A stretch of 64,000 bases of DNA from Deuterostichococcus epilithicus (GCA_033439295.1 JAVTLE010000011.1:1178082-1242081); one strand, 5' to 3'. Positions 44,101 to 55,405 are shown, counted from the stretch's first letter. The notes: generated from the sequence alone by a model not told the origin. Program-made: numbers and translations.

Positions 44101-45099
44101 GTCGCAATAGACAAGTGGCTAGGAAACTCCAATGCGAGAAATGCGAGCGAGCTGCACTCGACTGCAGCCACAAAATCAGCAGAAACGCCAACCTTTTTGA
44201 GGAGGCCGCGGAGGCCCGCGACGTTCCAGCTCAAGATCCTGGTGGCAGGCCCGTCGTACGCTGCCGGCCGCATCGATGCCTCGTACAGCGGTCCTGTCCA
44301 TGGGTTCGAATCGTCAGCATCGATGGAGTGATGCACAACCAGGGCCCGACCCAGCCGTATGAGCCGCCTCGACTGCTGCGGTAAGCGACATGACAAACAG
44401 ATGCAGAAGCTATGCTGGTTCGTCTGCAAAATTCTGGATGCTAATAGCTCACCCGGCGGCCATGGCTGCTTCTTCTGCCGCTTCTTCTTCGCCGGGGGCG
44501 CCGCCGCCGCGTCCCCTTCGGCCTCCGGCCCGGCTGCCTCTGTTGCTGCTGCTGCCGCCGCTGCCGCCGCTGCCTGGGCTTGCGACGCTGCCGCGGCTGC
44601 CGTGCTGTCTCTGCAGTGGTCGTGCCCACATGTCGCCCTGTCAGGCACTGCTTGGGTGGCATGAACGCCTCTGCTGGTGGTGATGCTTCTGTCCTGGACA
44701 AGCTTCCGGGCTTTGGCTCCGAGTACGATGTTGAGCAGGCCCCACCGTGCCTCACCTGGCCTCGATCTCTTCCGGCGTCAGCACACCGATGCGTTTGCTG
44801 GGGCTCCTGCCAAGAGCCTTTGCTGCGCTTTTGGCGGGGTTTTTGGGCGCAGCCTTCCGCTTTCCGCGCTTCCTGCAATGCACTCCCTCCTTGAGAAGCT
44901 GTGGGATGCTCATCCCGTCGAAGCGTGAGAAACATAATGTTGCGGACGTGCTTGGCGTGGAATGCTCTTACGAGGATGGCGCTGCCTCCACTTCCTCTGC
45001 CATTTCCTCCTTCACGACCGTGGTGGTGACCACCTTTGCCGCTGCACCGTCTGCTTCCACTTTGGCCTTGGCACCCTTCCGCGGTGTCCTGTACGTCAT
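41180..45099 (-). CDS. AP endonuclease, APE1/exonuclease III family
   Basis: Minus-strand spliced gene. The ATG at 45099 begins [20 protein letters not shown]; exon 1 ends at an ideal gtaaga donor near 44980. A basic exon follows ([37 protein letters not shown]), then the catalytic domain: [16 protein letters not shown] (active-site Asn), [10 protein letters not shown] (metal-binding Glu), [51 protein letters not shown] (catalytic Asp/Asn), [56 protein letters not shown], and [12 protein letters not shown] (catalytic Asp-His). Stop TGA at 41180-41182. All active-site residues are visible. It incises DNA at abasic sites in base-excision repair; the basic N-terminus suggests nuclear targeting. 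Three Ns at 42827-42829 fall in an intron. Four exon borders are locally repeated. Confidence 0.92.
41856..42043 (-). repeat. AP endonuclease boundary repeat D (acceptor and exon start, two copies)
   Basis: Plus-strand 41856-41898 and 42003-42043. On the minus strand the used copy reads CTGCCGCAG then GAGGAGCGGCAATC ([11 protein letters not shown]). The upstream intronic copy reads GTGCCGCAG then GAGGATCGGCAGTC (DRQSYSAY). Both keep a 3' splice site in front of the same peptide. Confidence 0.75.
42827..42829. other. Assembly gap or uncalled bases (NNN)
   Basis: Three uncalled bases in an intron of the AP endonuclease gene, in a region rich in local repeats. True length may differ. Confidence 0.95.
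42953..43210 (-). repeat. AP endonuclease boundary repeat C (three copies)
   Basis: Three copies of a 55-65 bp unit beginning cctcctggtcgtg on the plus strand: 42953-43017, 43053-43116 and 43157-43210. The first is coding on the minus strand ([19 protein letters not shown]). The other two, upstream in the intron, read [12 protein letters not shown] and [10 protein letters not shown], the latter with a frame change. Divergence rises with distance from the true exon. Confidence 0.8.
43297..43526 (-). repeat. AP endonuclease boundary repeat B (exon end and donor, three copies)
   Basis: Copies at 43461-43526 (coding: [15 protein letters not shown] then gtgcgc), 43380-43412 (CGTAVISQ then tgcgct) and 43297-43352 ([15 protein letters not shown] then gtgcgc). 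The third is a near-complete second version of the exon end, keeping an open frame and a donor. Confidence 0.8.
43571..43762 (-). repeat. AP endonuclease boundary repeat A (acceptor and exon start, three copies)
   Basis: Copies at 43571-43611 (used), 43669-43711 and 43713-43762. Each reads, on the minus strand, ACTTCTGCCTYGCAG followed by GAGRCSAAGCTGCAGGA, that is [11 protein letters not shown] or [11 protein letters not shown]. All three keep the pyrimidine tract, the AG and the codon for the metal-binding Glu region. A larger nested unit (acacgtgtagac) is repeated at 43614 and 43757. Confidence 0.85.
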
Positions 45100-45703
45100 G
45101 GACACATGATGGGTGGCCGGCAGCACAGGTCGGTTTTGCGCGCAGCGCTGCCTCCCACACCGCCGCATGACAGGCAGATGCAAGGCCGTCGATGTGCGAG
45201 ACGTCCGCTAGCAGCAGAGCAATTATAGGCATAGGAGCCGGAGCTCACGGCGCTCTCTTTGTCCGTGTGACGATCACGGTCTCCTCCGCTGCGGCGATGG
45301 TGCTGGCGCCCCGGGCGCTCCTCCTTGGCGTCCTGCAGGATGCGCAAGCAATCTGAGTCGGCCTTTCATATACAAGCGAAATGCCACGCAACAGACTTCT
45401 GCGGTTGCAGGCCGGCGAGGCTTGCTGCACCTGCACACGATCAGGGGCGCACCTCATCAGGCTGGGGACCAGCTCGCTATGCCTCTGCGCAGCGGTGCCG
45501 TAGCGCACAGCAGACAATACAGCTTTGCCGATCCCGCTCAGCATAAAGTTGGCGTCGCGGGGTGCAAGTGCACATTTGACCAACTTGCAGCTCGTGATAG
45601 GACCAAGATGCGTGTGTTTGAAGCACTGTGTGCAACTCTGCGCGAGGCACACCCCATTTGCAACGTGCAGATCTGCCTGCCAGCTTGTTCCCTCACTTTC
45701 AAA
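45100..45703. promoter_or_regulatory. Bidirectional promoter, AP endonuclease / M20 peptidase
   Basis: 604 bp between two divergent start codons (45099 minus, 45704 plus). No TATA box or known element was identified. An open frame continues upstream of 45704 on the plus strand, but the signal peptide begins at 45704. Confidence 0.5.
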
Positions 45704-48700
45704 ATGAGGCTCGGCAGTGTTCGCTGGTCGCTCTCGCTGATTATCGCAGTGCAATATGTTGCCACCGTGCGCCTGGCCCTGGCATCCGCTGACCCGCTGC
45801 AGGCAGCACTTGCGTATGCGGATACCAACCAGGACAAATTCAACAAAGATTTGCTGGAGTTTGTCAGCATCCCCTCCATCTCAGCGCTACCGGAGCACAG
45901 GGGTGACATTGAGCGTGCCGCGGAGTGGCTGCAGAGGCGCCTCGGGTCTGCAGGCTTCAAGGTTTGCATTCCTGATACCTGAGAACAAAATGCTGCTGAT
46001 CTGAGGCTATAGATAGAGTGGCTGGCGCAAAGGCACACCTTGCATGTACCAAACATGCGCATGCTCAACAGCAGCGCCCTGTCTGTTTCGATTGGATTTC
46101 AGCTTTGCTAATCCAGGGGGCCAAAGTCATCCCCACGGAGGGCCCGCACCCAGTGGTGTACGCGGAGTGGCTCGAAGCTGCACCAGGCCAGCCGACGGTC
46201 CTCATCTATGGCCATTACGACGTGCAGCCAGTACGTGGCTTCTTTACCACCGCACTCAACTGCCGCTATGAAAAGATTGCCAAGAGTGGCGCCCTCAGAT
46301 GGCAGCTGCGAACTATTTTAGCCACGTGCACTCTCAAATTTTACCTGCTGACCCTATTAATCTCACACAGGTGGACCCGCTCAACCTCTGGAAAGTCGAG
46401 CCCTTCGAGCCTACCATCAAGGACGGCTACTTTCTCGGTCGCGGCGCTGATGACGACAAGGGTGATGCGTGCATCACGCTGTATACAACTTGCGTCGCAT
46501 CGTGCCTCAACCGAGTGCATACAGCCAAGACTTCTGGTCTGACTCTCCATGTGTGCGATGCAGGCGGCGTGCTCTCGGCAGTGCAGGTGAAATAGCCACC
46601 AGCATGCTCTATGCCATGTGCTTCGCTGTGCCGCACCCACAAAGCGGTCCATGGTAGTACAACTCGAACATGAGTGACTTACATGCAGGGCCTAGCATCC
46701 TGGCTCCAGACGGCCGGCTCGTTGCCGGTAAACGTCAAGCTTCTGTTCGAAGGGCAGGAGGAGGTGTGCAAGATGCTTTCTTATTGCCACAGAATGTGCT
46801 TGACAGTGCTAGATGCTGATGACCGAGGGTCCTCCCAGACCTACTGAATCCGTGTCTTCTGCATATAGGTCGGCAGCCCGAACCTGGACGCCTTCCTGAA
46901 GCAGCATGCCAAGCTGCTGAAGGCTGATTATGCCTTGTCTGCGGATGGCGGCCAACTCAGGTGTGCAGCCTGCCAATTGCCCGAGATTGCTGTGCAGAGG
47001 CTCAAGTCACGGCACGCAAGATCACTCACCTCTTGCTGCTGCATTGTGGCATCAATTCATCATCTGTCCATTTTACCTGCCGCGCAGTGAGACGGAATCG
47101 GGCATCACGATTGGCCTGAGAGGCGCATTAGGCGTCGAGATCACCCACCAAACTGTTGATGTGGACCTCCACTCCGGGTGGCTTTTCGAACTCTCATCCT
47201 CAATGCTAATTGGAGGCTATGCTGGACGTCTGACGTCTTGATGTCATGCTAATTCTCAAACAAAAGCGTTTTGATTTCCGCACAGGATGAAGGGCGGCTC
47301 CGTGGCGGTGTGCTCTGCTTCATTGCTGCCCCATCGATCTGAAACCACATCTCTGGCAATGTTCACTGGTGTGAAGGCTACACAGAAACGTCGTCGATTG
47401 ATGCCTCGTGCTGTGCGCAGAACCCCATCCACACACTGACTGAGCTGGTGGCAGGGTTTCACGATGCCTCTGGCAGAATTGCCGTGGACGGCTTTTATGA
47501 GTGTGTCCTTGTCGGTACTGCTGTGTTTCCCGGTGATGCCAGGGGAGGCCGCGGCCAGCTGGTGTAATTTTCGGCTAAATTTTTGAATGATATGGCTGCG
47601 CCAATCCATGCACCTTTGAAGACCCTTGGCCACTGATGTGATGGGCTGCCGTTCAAATGATGCAGTGGCGTAGTGGAACCGACGCCCGAGGATGAGGCTG
47701 ACATGAAGGCCTTCCCCATCGATGAGGAGGCAGAGCTGACGGCTGTTGGTGCCAAGGGTCCATTCGGGGAGCAGGTAGGCCTCGGAGCTCAAAGACACCA
47801 CATATCTGCCTCCCTGTGCTTTGCCTTGGCGGCACAAAAGTCGTATTGAGCAATGCACAGCAGCGTCTTCAACCCTCCTTGTGCCCCTCTCGCAGGGGTA
47901 CTCCACCCAAGCACGCACGTGAGTCTGCCCTGACCCTGACAGCACATTTGAACGGCGCCTCCTGGCATGCTGTACGCCAATGTTCCTCTCAGAGCGAATA
48001 CACACAGTGAGTGGATGTGCCCACGCTGTGCAGATGGCTGCGGCCGACTCTGGAAGCAGTCGGTTTTTGGGGCGGCTTCACAGGCGAGGGACTTGATAGA
48101 TGCTACACCGAACATGCAGCATGACGAGCATTTGCCGGAGCCGCCGACCGCAAGCATTGATAACGCATGTGCAGGCGAGGGCATCAAGACCATCGTTCCA
48201 GCAAAGGCCTCCGTGAAGATCGCAGCGCGGCTGGTGCCCAATCAGTCGCCAGGCGCGGTGTTGCAGGCCATCACGAAGCACGTCGAGCAGCACTCGTCGC
48301 CGCTTGCGCACGTGACAATCAAGCAGCTGGGGTGGTTTGCGCAGCCCTTTTTCATGGAGCGAGACACCCTGGTTAACAAGGCAGCGGCAAAGGTGCCCGC
48401 TGTGACCCTTCCTGTGCAGGACTGGCAATGTGCATCATTGGCTGCTACTTCACCTGCCGCAGATATCGTGTATCACTGTGCCATTGCCCGCATTGCAGGT
48501 GTTGGAAGATGTCATGGGCAGGGCACCTTATTTCGTCCGAAGTGGTGCGTGCTGCCAGGTGTTCTGCGGTGTGTCCTTGCAGATGCACTATCGCAGCGGA
48601 ATAGGCGACGTTTTGATTTGCAACATGCAGGCGGAACCATTCCGGCAGCGGCATTGATCCAGCAGCACTTGGGCATCGACTTCACTATGTTCGGATTCGG

Positions 48701-48939
48701 CGTGCCCGGCGACAACTTGCACTCGCCCAACGAGAGGTAAAATTCATTCCTTTTCGCCTCCTCCGTGCTGTAACAATCCCGCTGTAACGATCGTCGCCAA
48801 CCTCCGAGATTGAAATGTTTTCATCGCTGCACGCCACAGGTTCCCCGTCTCCATGTTCCACAAGGGTATCCGGGCTTATATCAAGGTTCTAGCCGAGCTC
48901 GGCTCCCTTGCTAAGGAGGCTGCAAGGGACGAGCTGTAG
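45704..48939 (+). CDS. Secreted M20-family metallopeptidase (carnosinase/CNDP-like)
   Basis: Multi-exon plus-strand gene with a signal peptide from ATG 45704 ([18 protein letters not shown], cleavage after LALA). The order of motifs is that of M20A dipeptidases: [40 protein letters not shown] with HYDVQP (first metal His); [16 protein letters not shown] (bridging Asp); [11 protein letters not shown] (catalytic and metal Glu pair); [13 protein letters not shown] (metal Asp); [15 protein letters not shown] with [64 protein letters not shown]; and [15 protein letters not shown] (last metal His). The final exon ends [13 protein letters not shown] 48937-48939; a C-terminal RDEL resembles an ER-retention signal (KDEL-like). 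It probably hydrolyses dipeptides in the secretory pathway or outside. Internal splice sites are approximate. Confidence 0.9.
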
Positions 48940-49599
48940 ATCTGTATTTCGTATTGCGCGGGGGTACTTGGTACTGCCTCCGTGTCTCAGCTGCATGCAT
49001 TCGCCGAATGACCAGGTGTCTTGTGTTTTTCCAGTTCCATCGGTTGCACGAAAGCTACTCAAAGGCCCGACAACAGTTGAGGGTTGTGGGTACTGTTATC
49101 CAGCCGGCGTTCCTTTGTGAGCGCTCTTCGTCGCTTCTCGCTGACATGCCGCCGAGCTTAGAGCTTTCCAGCCTGCAGGTCCAGCTCTGCGAATGCAACT
49201 GCAGTTGAATAGTTGCAGCCTGCCGAATTTGATCGGCCGCCGTTTTATCGGCCAACGGTTTGTCGGGTTGGGACAGAGCACGCGCAGCACTGTGCCGACA
49301 CGAGATTCGCTACGTTTCTGCTGATACTTCAGGCAGATCACATGCTTGCATTCTCAAATGTGAGGACTGAATTGCTTCCCAGGTACAGTCTCGTCGTCTC
49401 GCAGCCCGAAAGCCAAGCAGATCGCACCTGAGCAACTGCAACAGCGTCGAAGGCATCATACATCCAATTACATTTGCAATACCTTCACAGTGATCCAAAA
49501 CAACCCAAGCGGCAGAGCATAGTTCGCAGGTGTCTTGCAGCAGCATCCGCGCGACCACTTATCAGATCTCGTTCCGGAGCAGCACCTTGGAGCTGCACG
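48940..49599. promoter_or_regulatory. Intergenic region, M20 3' flank and PARP promoter
   Basis: 660 bp between two same-strand genes. It contains the 3' end of the M20 gene and the promoter of the PARP gene. Composition is less GC-rich than the exons. No specific signal was recognised. Confidence 0.4.
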
Positions 49600-52500
49600 A
49601 TGGCTCCCAAGCGCAAGCAGACCGGCGCAGCTGCGGTCGTGCAGCCTCGGGCCTCACGTCAGCGTACTGCGAAAGTCGCTACCGCTGCCAGCACCGATGA
49701 TGCTGCTTCCGCGCCCGCCAAGCGCGCCACGCGCGCCAAGCCGGCACCCAAGCCGAACCCCAAGAAAGCGGCAGCAGCGCCGAAGAAGCCCGCGCCAGCC
49801 AAGCGTGTTGCGAGTACAAAAACGAAGGCCACTGGCGGCGCTGCGGCTTCTGCCGCACCGGCTGCGGCAGCGGCACCTGCAACGGCGGCAGCCAGCGGCA
49901 CACGGCCGGTGGACGAGTTCTGTGCGCAGAGTGAGACGTCAACCCATATATATACATATATATTCTGGATCTGTCTGCATGCAGCATGTCTGGGCATGTA
50001 CTCATGCAACGCAACGCACCGCACAACCATCACCCAAGCACATCGGCATTCCTGCATGCAAGGTGGAGTGACGGTCGTCGGCGATTATGATGCGACGCTC
50101 AACCAGGTGCGCCTTACAAGCCAAATTTCACCCAATCTGCTTTGAAGGCTCACTGGTAGGACGACCGAGGACCCCACGCGCCGGGATGACTCCCAAATTC
50201 GTACTGACGCTGTCCGTCAATAAATGATATTGGTCACGCTTTGCAGACCAACATCGGCAAGAACAATAACAAACACTACAAGTGCGTGCACCGTTGTGAC
50301 TCTCCCTCTCTGATATCGTCGCCAGGTGCATGTTTGACACACATGCAACCGCTTGGGGGGAAGACGCTAATCATGTCAGCACCTGCATGCTTCCGTGCTC
50401 AGCGGGTGGCTCCACACCCTGCAGGCTGCAGCTTCTGGTGCAGTCGTCGGGCATGGGGCAGTACATGGTGTGGACGCGGTGGGGCCGTGTGGGCGTGGCA
50501 GGCCAGAGCAAGATGCTCGGGTGACTCCATCGGATAGCTGCAACCCCCTCCGGCCTCCAAACCCTCTGCCAGCAGCCGTGCAGTGGAAAAAGAAACCCTA
50601 ATTCACTGCACACGACAGTTGGCATCGCTGCCGCTCAAGATGACCCACGACCAGGCATTCAGGTTCTGGCTGAAGTGCTTGTTGCATGCGTGTGTCCCGA
50701 TGTGAGCATGCAAGGGGTCTGACAACGCCATTCCGCATTGCAGGCCCTTCCCCTCAGAGGACGCCGCTCTGCGCGAGTTCAAGTCCAAGTTCAGGTCCAA
50801 GACTGGTGTGCCTTGGGAGGACCGGGCGAACATCGAGCACAAGGTGCGCTGTTAAACCTAGCAAGCAGCCAGGCGCCAGCAGCACCACCGCACGCCGGCA
50901 GTATTGTCACCCACAGGCTGCCGGGTCGGCGCATTCCCGCTGCAGGGACGGGGACTTTTGGCGTTGCCGTGTCATCTCCACCCTGCTCCCTGCAGCGAAG
51001 ATCCTGGCCCCTGAGGCTCGCTCGAATTGGCACGCTAGCTGACGCTTGCGTCACCCGCGCACGACAGGTCGGCAAGTATGTGCCTGTGGAGATCGACCCG
51101 GATGCAAAGCCCACGCCCGCCAAGCAACTCAAGTCGCCGGGCAAGGTCATCAATTATAAAGCCAGCGCCCTGGACGCCGCCACGCAGGTGCACCATGCTT
51201 GAAGGCCATCACGCCGGTGCACCATGCTTTGAGTGCCACCACGCAGGTGCATCGTGCTTGAACGCCGCAGGTAAGCCCCCAAAGGGGCTCTCGCCTGCAT
51301 ACCGGGTGCCGGAAAGAGCCGACTGCATCTAGGCGGGCACTTGCAAGTCTGTTTTCCAGCTCAGCTCTCGCTTTGTGTCAGGTGTGTGTCTAAGGCCATC
51401 CTGCAACCTAAATAATGGTTGAGTAAGCAGACCGTACGAAGTCCAATCTCACATTTGTGCAGGACCTGATCAGCCTCATCCTGGATGACGCCATGTTCAC
51501 GAGCGCCATGAAGGACTTTGAGATCGACACGGACAAGTTCCCGCTGGGGCAGCTGTCCAAGACGCAGGTCGCCAAGGGCCAGTCCATCCTGCAGGTGCTC
51601 GCCGCACCGCCACTCCTCGTTTGCTGCTCCTTGCTCAAGATAGAATGCTCAAGTGTGAATGCCGCTGCGCACCACACCTACTGCATGCCTCAGCGAGCTG
51701 CACAAAATGGCGCCGATCTGTAGCGCATCTGTGATATGTGGCGCCGCCGCAGGAGCTGAAGGATGCGGTGCAGCAGCGCGCAGCCGCGGCCGCGCTGGAG
51801 GAGCTGTCCTCCAAGTTCTACACCGCCATCCCGCACGCGTTCGGCATGCGCCGGCCGCCGGTGCTGGACACCCTGGCCGCCATCAATGCGAAGGCGCGAT
51901 ATCCGTGTCTTTTGCACTCTGCCTCCCCTGCAGCTGCGCTGTCCCACTGTCGCTGGCTGCGCCGTTCGCCATGGGACGATGATACGCTCGCGCTGTACCA
52001 CTGCAACTTTTGTTGAGTTTGACGAGACTCTGAGGAGGGTCTGAGGTCATGCCTACATGCCTTGCAGCTGTTCGCAGGGCAAATCCCTTGTCCATTGCAC
52101 CTGTTGCATCCGGACACCTGGTGCACACCGCCCTCACTGCTTGATCTTCGGCGCTGTGCCACGCGCAGGTGGAGATGTGCAACGTGCTGTCGGACATCGA
52201 GATTGCGCAGTCCATGCTGGAGCAGCGCGAGGAGTCGGAGCCCGAAGAGGAGGAGCAGGTTGGTGCAGTCGCGTTTGCGCCTCCCGTGGGGGATCTGATG
52301 GCCCCTTGAACGTCTTGACCTCCTTCACATGCCACGCTGGATCGCATCAACACTCGGGCCTGGTGAGGGCTCGTGCCCCCCCCCCCTCGCAGGTGCACGG
52401 CCAGCCTCGTGGCTGCCCCCCGAGCGTGATGCCTGCAGCGCCCCTCCCATTGCGCCTCCTCCAAGTTTGTGCTCCGAAACACACCGTGTGTACGACCGCC

Positions 52501-54765
52501 AGGCAAGGGGGTTCAAACCCTATACTCTTCCATTCCCCCTGTGCCAGGAGCACCCTGCGGACGAGAAGTACCGGCTGCTGATGGCGGAGCTGGAGCTGCT
52601 GGGCTCGGCCGACAGCGAGCTCGCCGTCATCAAGCAGTACATCCAGGTACCGAACCCTGTGGAGTGCAGTCATGTTATTCCAGCACATGAGTACTTCTGC
52701 CTGCGATCAGTTGCTTCGTCGGTGCACCGCATGGCTGCCGCCACATGCCGCCTGGGCTCGTCGGCGTCCCCTGTGAACTTCAAAATAATCGCGAGGCGAG
52801 CAAGGCTGCCGCGTGAGCAGCACAGGCACCGAGGTGTCAGGATGCAGCGCACCGCGAATGACTGCCATCTGCACACTGGGGCCCCCGCACCATAGTCCTA
52901 ACACAGCCAGCGACCTTAGGAGCTCGGTGGCGTGTCGCAGGCGACGGTGGGGCACGCGGCAGCCGAGCTCGCACACGTCTGGCGGGTGGGTGTCTCGCAT
53001 CCTGCAAGCCTCGTCAGGCAGCCTCGAAAATGCCGTCAGAATTGCTGAATCGCTGACTGACGCACTTCCAATTGGGGGCCTGCCGCATCCCCCAATGGAG
53101 ACGCCCTCAAAACGGCCCGCAGGCTGTCCATACACCCGGCACCCCCAAGTCTCGTCTCTCGTTGCGCTGGCCCAAATCCAGACTGTCTGGACTCCTGATA
53201 TCATGTTTCAATCGTCGTTTCACGGCCGCCAGGTGCGGCGCGACGGCGAGGCAGACCGCTTTGCGGCGCACCACAAACTCGGCAACAGGCGGCTGCTGTG
53301 GCACGGCACCAACGTCGCGGTCGTCGCCGCCGTGCTCAAGACCGGCTTGCGCATCATGCCGCACTCAGGTGCTCTTCTGACGGTCTTCGCCCTGCAGCAG
53401 CTGATTTGGGATGGCAGTCACAGAACCTGTGTTGCCTGGTGAGGCATACGCAAGGTTATTGTCACTTGGACCTGTAGCGACTTCAATGCCGCGCAGGCGG
53501 CCGCGTGGGCAAGGGCATCTACCTGGCCAGCGAGCAGTCCAAAAGCGCCGCCTACGTGCGCTGCGGCAAGGTGTGGGCCCGATGCTGGCCAAGCACAGCA
53601 CTCTTGCTAGAATTATCTGCCTGAGAACGGTATGAATCCACGACTGATGGCACTGTGGTGCTGCCGCAGCTCAAGGGCAAGTCTGTTGGCGTCATGTTCC
53701 TGGCAGAAGCAGGTTTGTCACCGCGTCCATGCTGACCCCACTTCACAGGATGTCCCTCCTGCTGGCATCGAAGCCTGTATGTGACTCTTCGATGCTGGCT
53801 CCGCGCTTTGCCTGCGCTGTCATCAGCTGCGACACTGCAGCCACGACCACTGCACCACAACGAACGGTCGATGCCCCTTATTCTGGTCCGGACTTTTAGC
53901 AGTAGCTGGGCTGTTGCGCAGCCCTGGGCAAGGAGCACGGCATCGTCAGAGACGACCACACTCTCGTCGCCCCTCCCGCAGGTGCCCTGTTGCGAGCGCT
54001 CCCTGCATGACCCTCCTCCAGCTGCCCACGCAGTTTCACACCCCGCGCCTCCTCTGTGACGGGCGCCCTGCCTCTGTGTCTGATGTCTCGCTACAGCCCA
54101 CAACAGAAACCCACTACAGCGCGCCATTGCATGGCGATTGCCGGGCAACCCCTCGGCGCATGCCACATGCAGGGCACGACAGCGTGGTGGCGCGCGGCCG
54201 GAGGGAGCCGGACCCCCGACTTGATACCAGCATCAAACTGGACGGCAAGCCGGTTGCCGTGCCGCAGGTGCGTGCCATGCAGCTTAGCCCCATCTGAGCA
54301 CACCTTCTGGGCTTCGGTTGTCATGAGTCTGATGCGCCTGTTTCAATCCCCGCCAAAGAGCTGCTTGCGAGATCAAAGAGTAGCTTGCGAGGTCAACAGG
54401 ACAGCATGGGACTGGGTGAGGCGCTGTCAAATGGTGCCCGACCGCCTCCTTGTCTGGCTGTGATCCTTCATGCCTGATGGCGGGTGAGCACGTGCAGGGG
54501 CCGCCAGTGCCGCAGAGGCAGTACGCGCAGTCGTCCTTCGACCAGAGCGAGTACCTTCTGTACCAGGAGAGCCAGGTACGCAGATCTTTGAGGGTTCAGA
54601 TTTGTTTATACATACCTACCTACATCTCTTGGAGTTGTGCTTGTGCGGAATGATGGTTCGTGGTTTGATGCAGTCTTCACATTGCACAGTCCAATCAGCC
54701 CTGACCTGGCCCCCCACGGGATGCAGGTGGCGCTGCGATACATGATCACCTTCGACTTCAAGTGA
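49600..54765 (+). CDS. Poly/mono(ADP-ribosyl)transferase, PARP3-like with WGR domain
   Basis: Multi-exon plus-strand gene. ATG 49600 opens a basic Lys/Pro/Ala tail (MAPKRKQTGAAAVV, then KPAPKPNPKKAAAAPKKPAP), suited to DNA binding. The WGR domain follows (LLVQSSGMGQYMVWTRWGRV then GVAGQ, about 50430-50520; AALREFKSKFRSKTG). The helical regulatory domain reads DLISLILDDAMFTSAMKDFE and FPLGQLSKTQVAKGQ. The catalytic domain has RLLWHGTNVAVVAAVLKTGL (catalytic His), GKGIYLASEQSKSAAY (Tyr), LKGKSVGVMFLAE, and EYLLYQESQVALRYMI with the catalytic Glu. Stop TGA 54763-54765 after TFDFK. The H-Y-E triad is complete, and the C-terminal YQESQ is as in animal PARP3. No zinc fingers, BRCT or PADR1 were seen, so it is a short PARP. 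It marks DNA breaks in the nucleus. Confidence 0.92.
51174..51265 (+). repeat. 31-bp tandem trimer across a PARP 5' splice site
   Basis: Three consecutive units of about 31 bp (51174, 51205, 51236). The first spans the exon end ACGCAG and donor gtgcac. The second has mutated the junction to acgccggtgcac. The third restores acgcaggtgcat. Two of three units are therefore usable donors 62 bp apart. Confidence 0.85.
52377..52392 (+). repeat. Poly-C tract close to a candidate splice acceptor in PARP
   Basis: A run of about 13 cytosines is followed by ctcgcag. The C-run would serve as the pyrimidine tract of a possible 3' splice site in a PARP intron. Such runs vary in length by slippage. Confidence 0.5.
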
Positions 54766-55241
54766 GTGTCGTCCGGCGTCAGCAACATGCGGCTCTCCCC
54801 ATCGATAGCGAGATGTTAGTACCAGTACAGAAGCACACACACTGAAGTGATGGGTACGAAGGAATGGGGGTGACAATATTGGGAACGACATTAGTCTGCC
54901 TTGGTGAGCAACGATGCCGTCCATCTGCAGCTGGACATACAGATAGATCGTCAGCGTTCTGTCTCGCCTGCCAGCTTTGCTCGGTTGTTTTCAGAAGCGA
55001 AGCAGCCAGGCACGCTCGCCTCAATGGCACAGATAGGTATATGGGACGGCCTGTCTGTTGAAGTTTAAGCATGTCAAGTACCTGGTAGGTGCCTCCAAGC
55101 AAATGTGCGGCGGAAGTACAAACGAAAAACCCTGAAGCTGAGTCGAGCACGACTACCAATTGCACGAGCGTCCTGAATATCAGGATTTTGTACTAAAACA
55201 TGACAGACTTGTAATACGTTTGTTCACATATACCAGGGCGC
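54766..55241. other. Convergent 3' flank between PARP and TMCO4-like gene
   Basis: Holds both 3' untranslated regions. A TGTAA at 55209-55213 is a possible PARP polyadenylation signal. The right-hand part (from about 55127) is a diverged copy of the last intron of the TMCO4-like gene. Confidence 0.5.
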
Positions 55242-55405
55242 TCACTCCAGGTGCAGCAGGTCGACTATCTCCTGCAACGGATGTAGAAACATACAATCCT
55301 AAAGCTGAATCGAACATGACTAGAGCAACTGTGTGAGCGTCCTGGATATCAGGACTTTCCGATTGAAAACAACAGACTCGTCACACGATTGTTCATACCT
55401 GAATC
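55127..55405 (-). repeat. Last intron of TMCO4-like gene and its copy beyond the last exon
   Basis: Two diverged copies of about 110 bp flank the 31-bp terminal coding exon. The intron (about 55405-55273 on the minus strand, starting GTATGAACAATCG) and the downstream flank (about 55238-55127, starting GTATATGTGAACAAACG) share the order of blocks: ACGAGTCTGT / ACAAGTCTGT, CCTGATATCCAGGACGCTC / CCTGATATTCAGGACGCTC, and GATTCAGCTTTAGG / GACTCAGCTTCAGG. Both start with GTAT, a potential donor. Confidence 0.8.

Noticed and set aside
44300-44315. tRNA T-loop-like sequence GGTTCGAATC
   Set aside because: No matching acceptor stem or anticodon arm around it, and it lies in coding sequence of the AP endonuclease exon (SNPWTGP on the minus strand).
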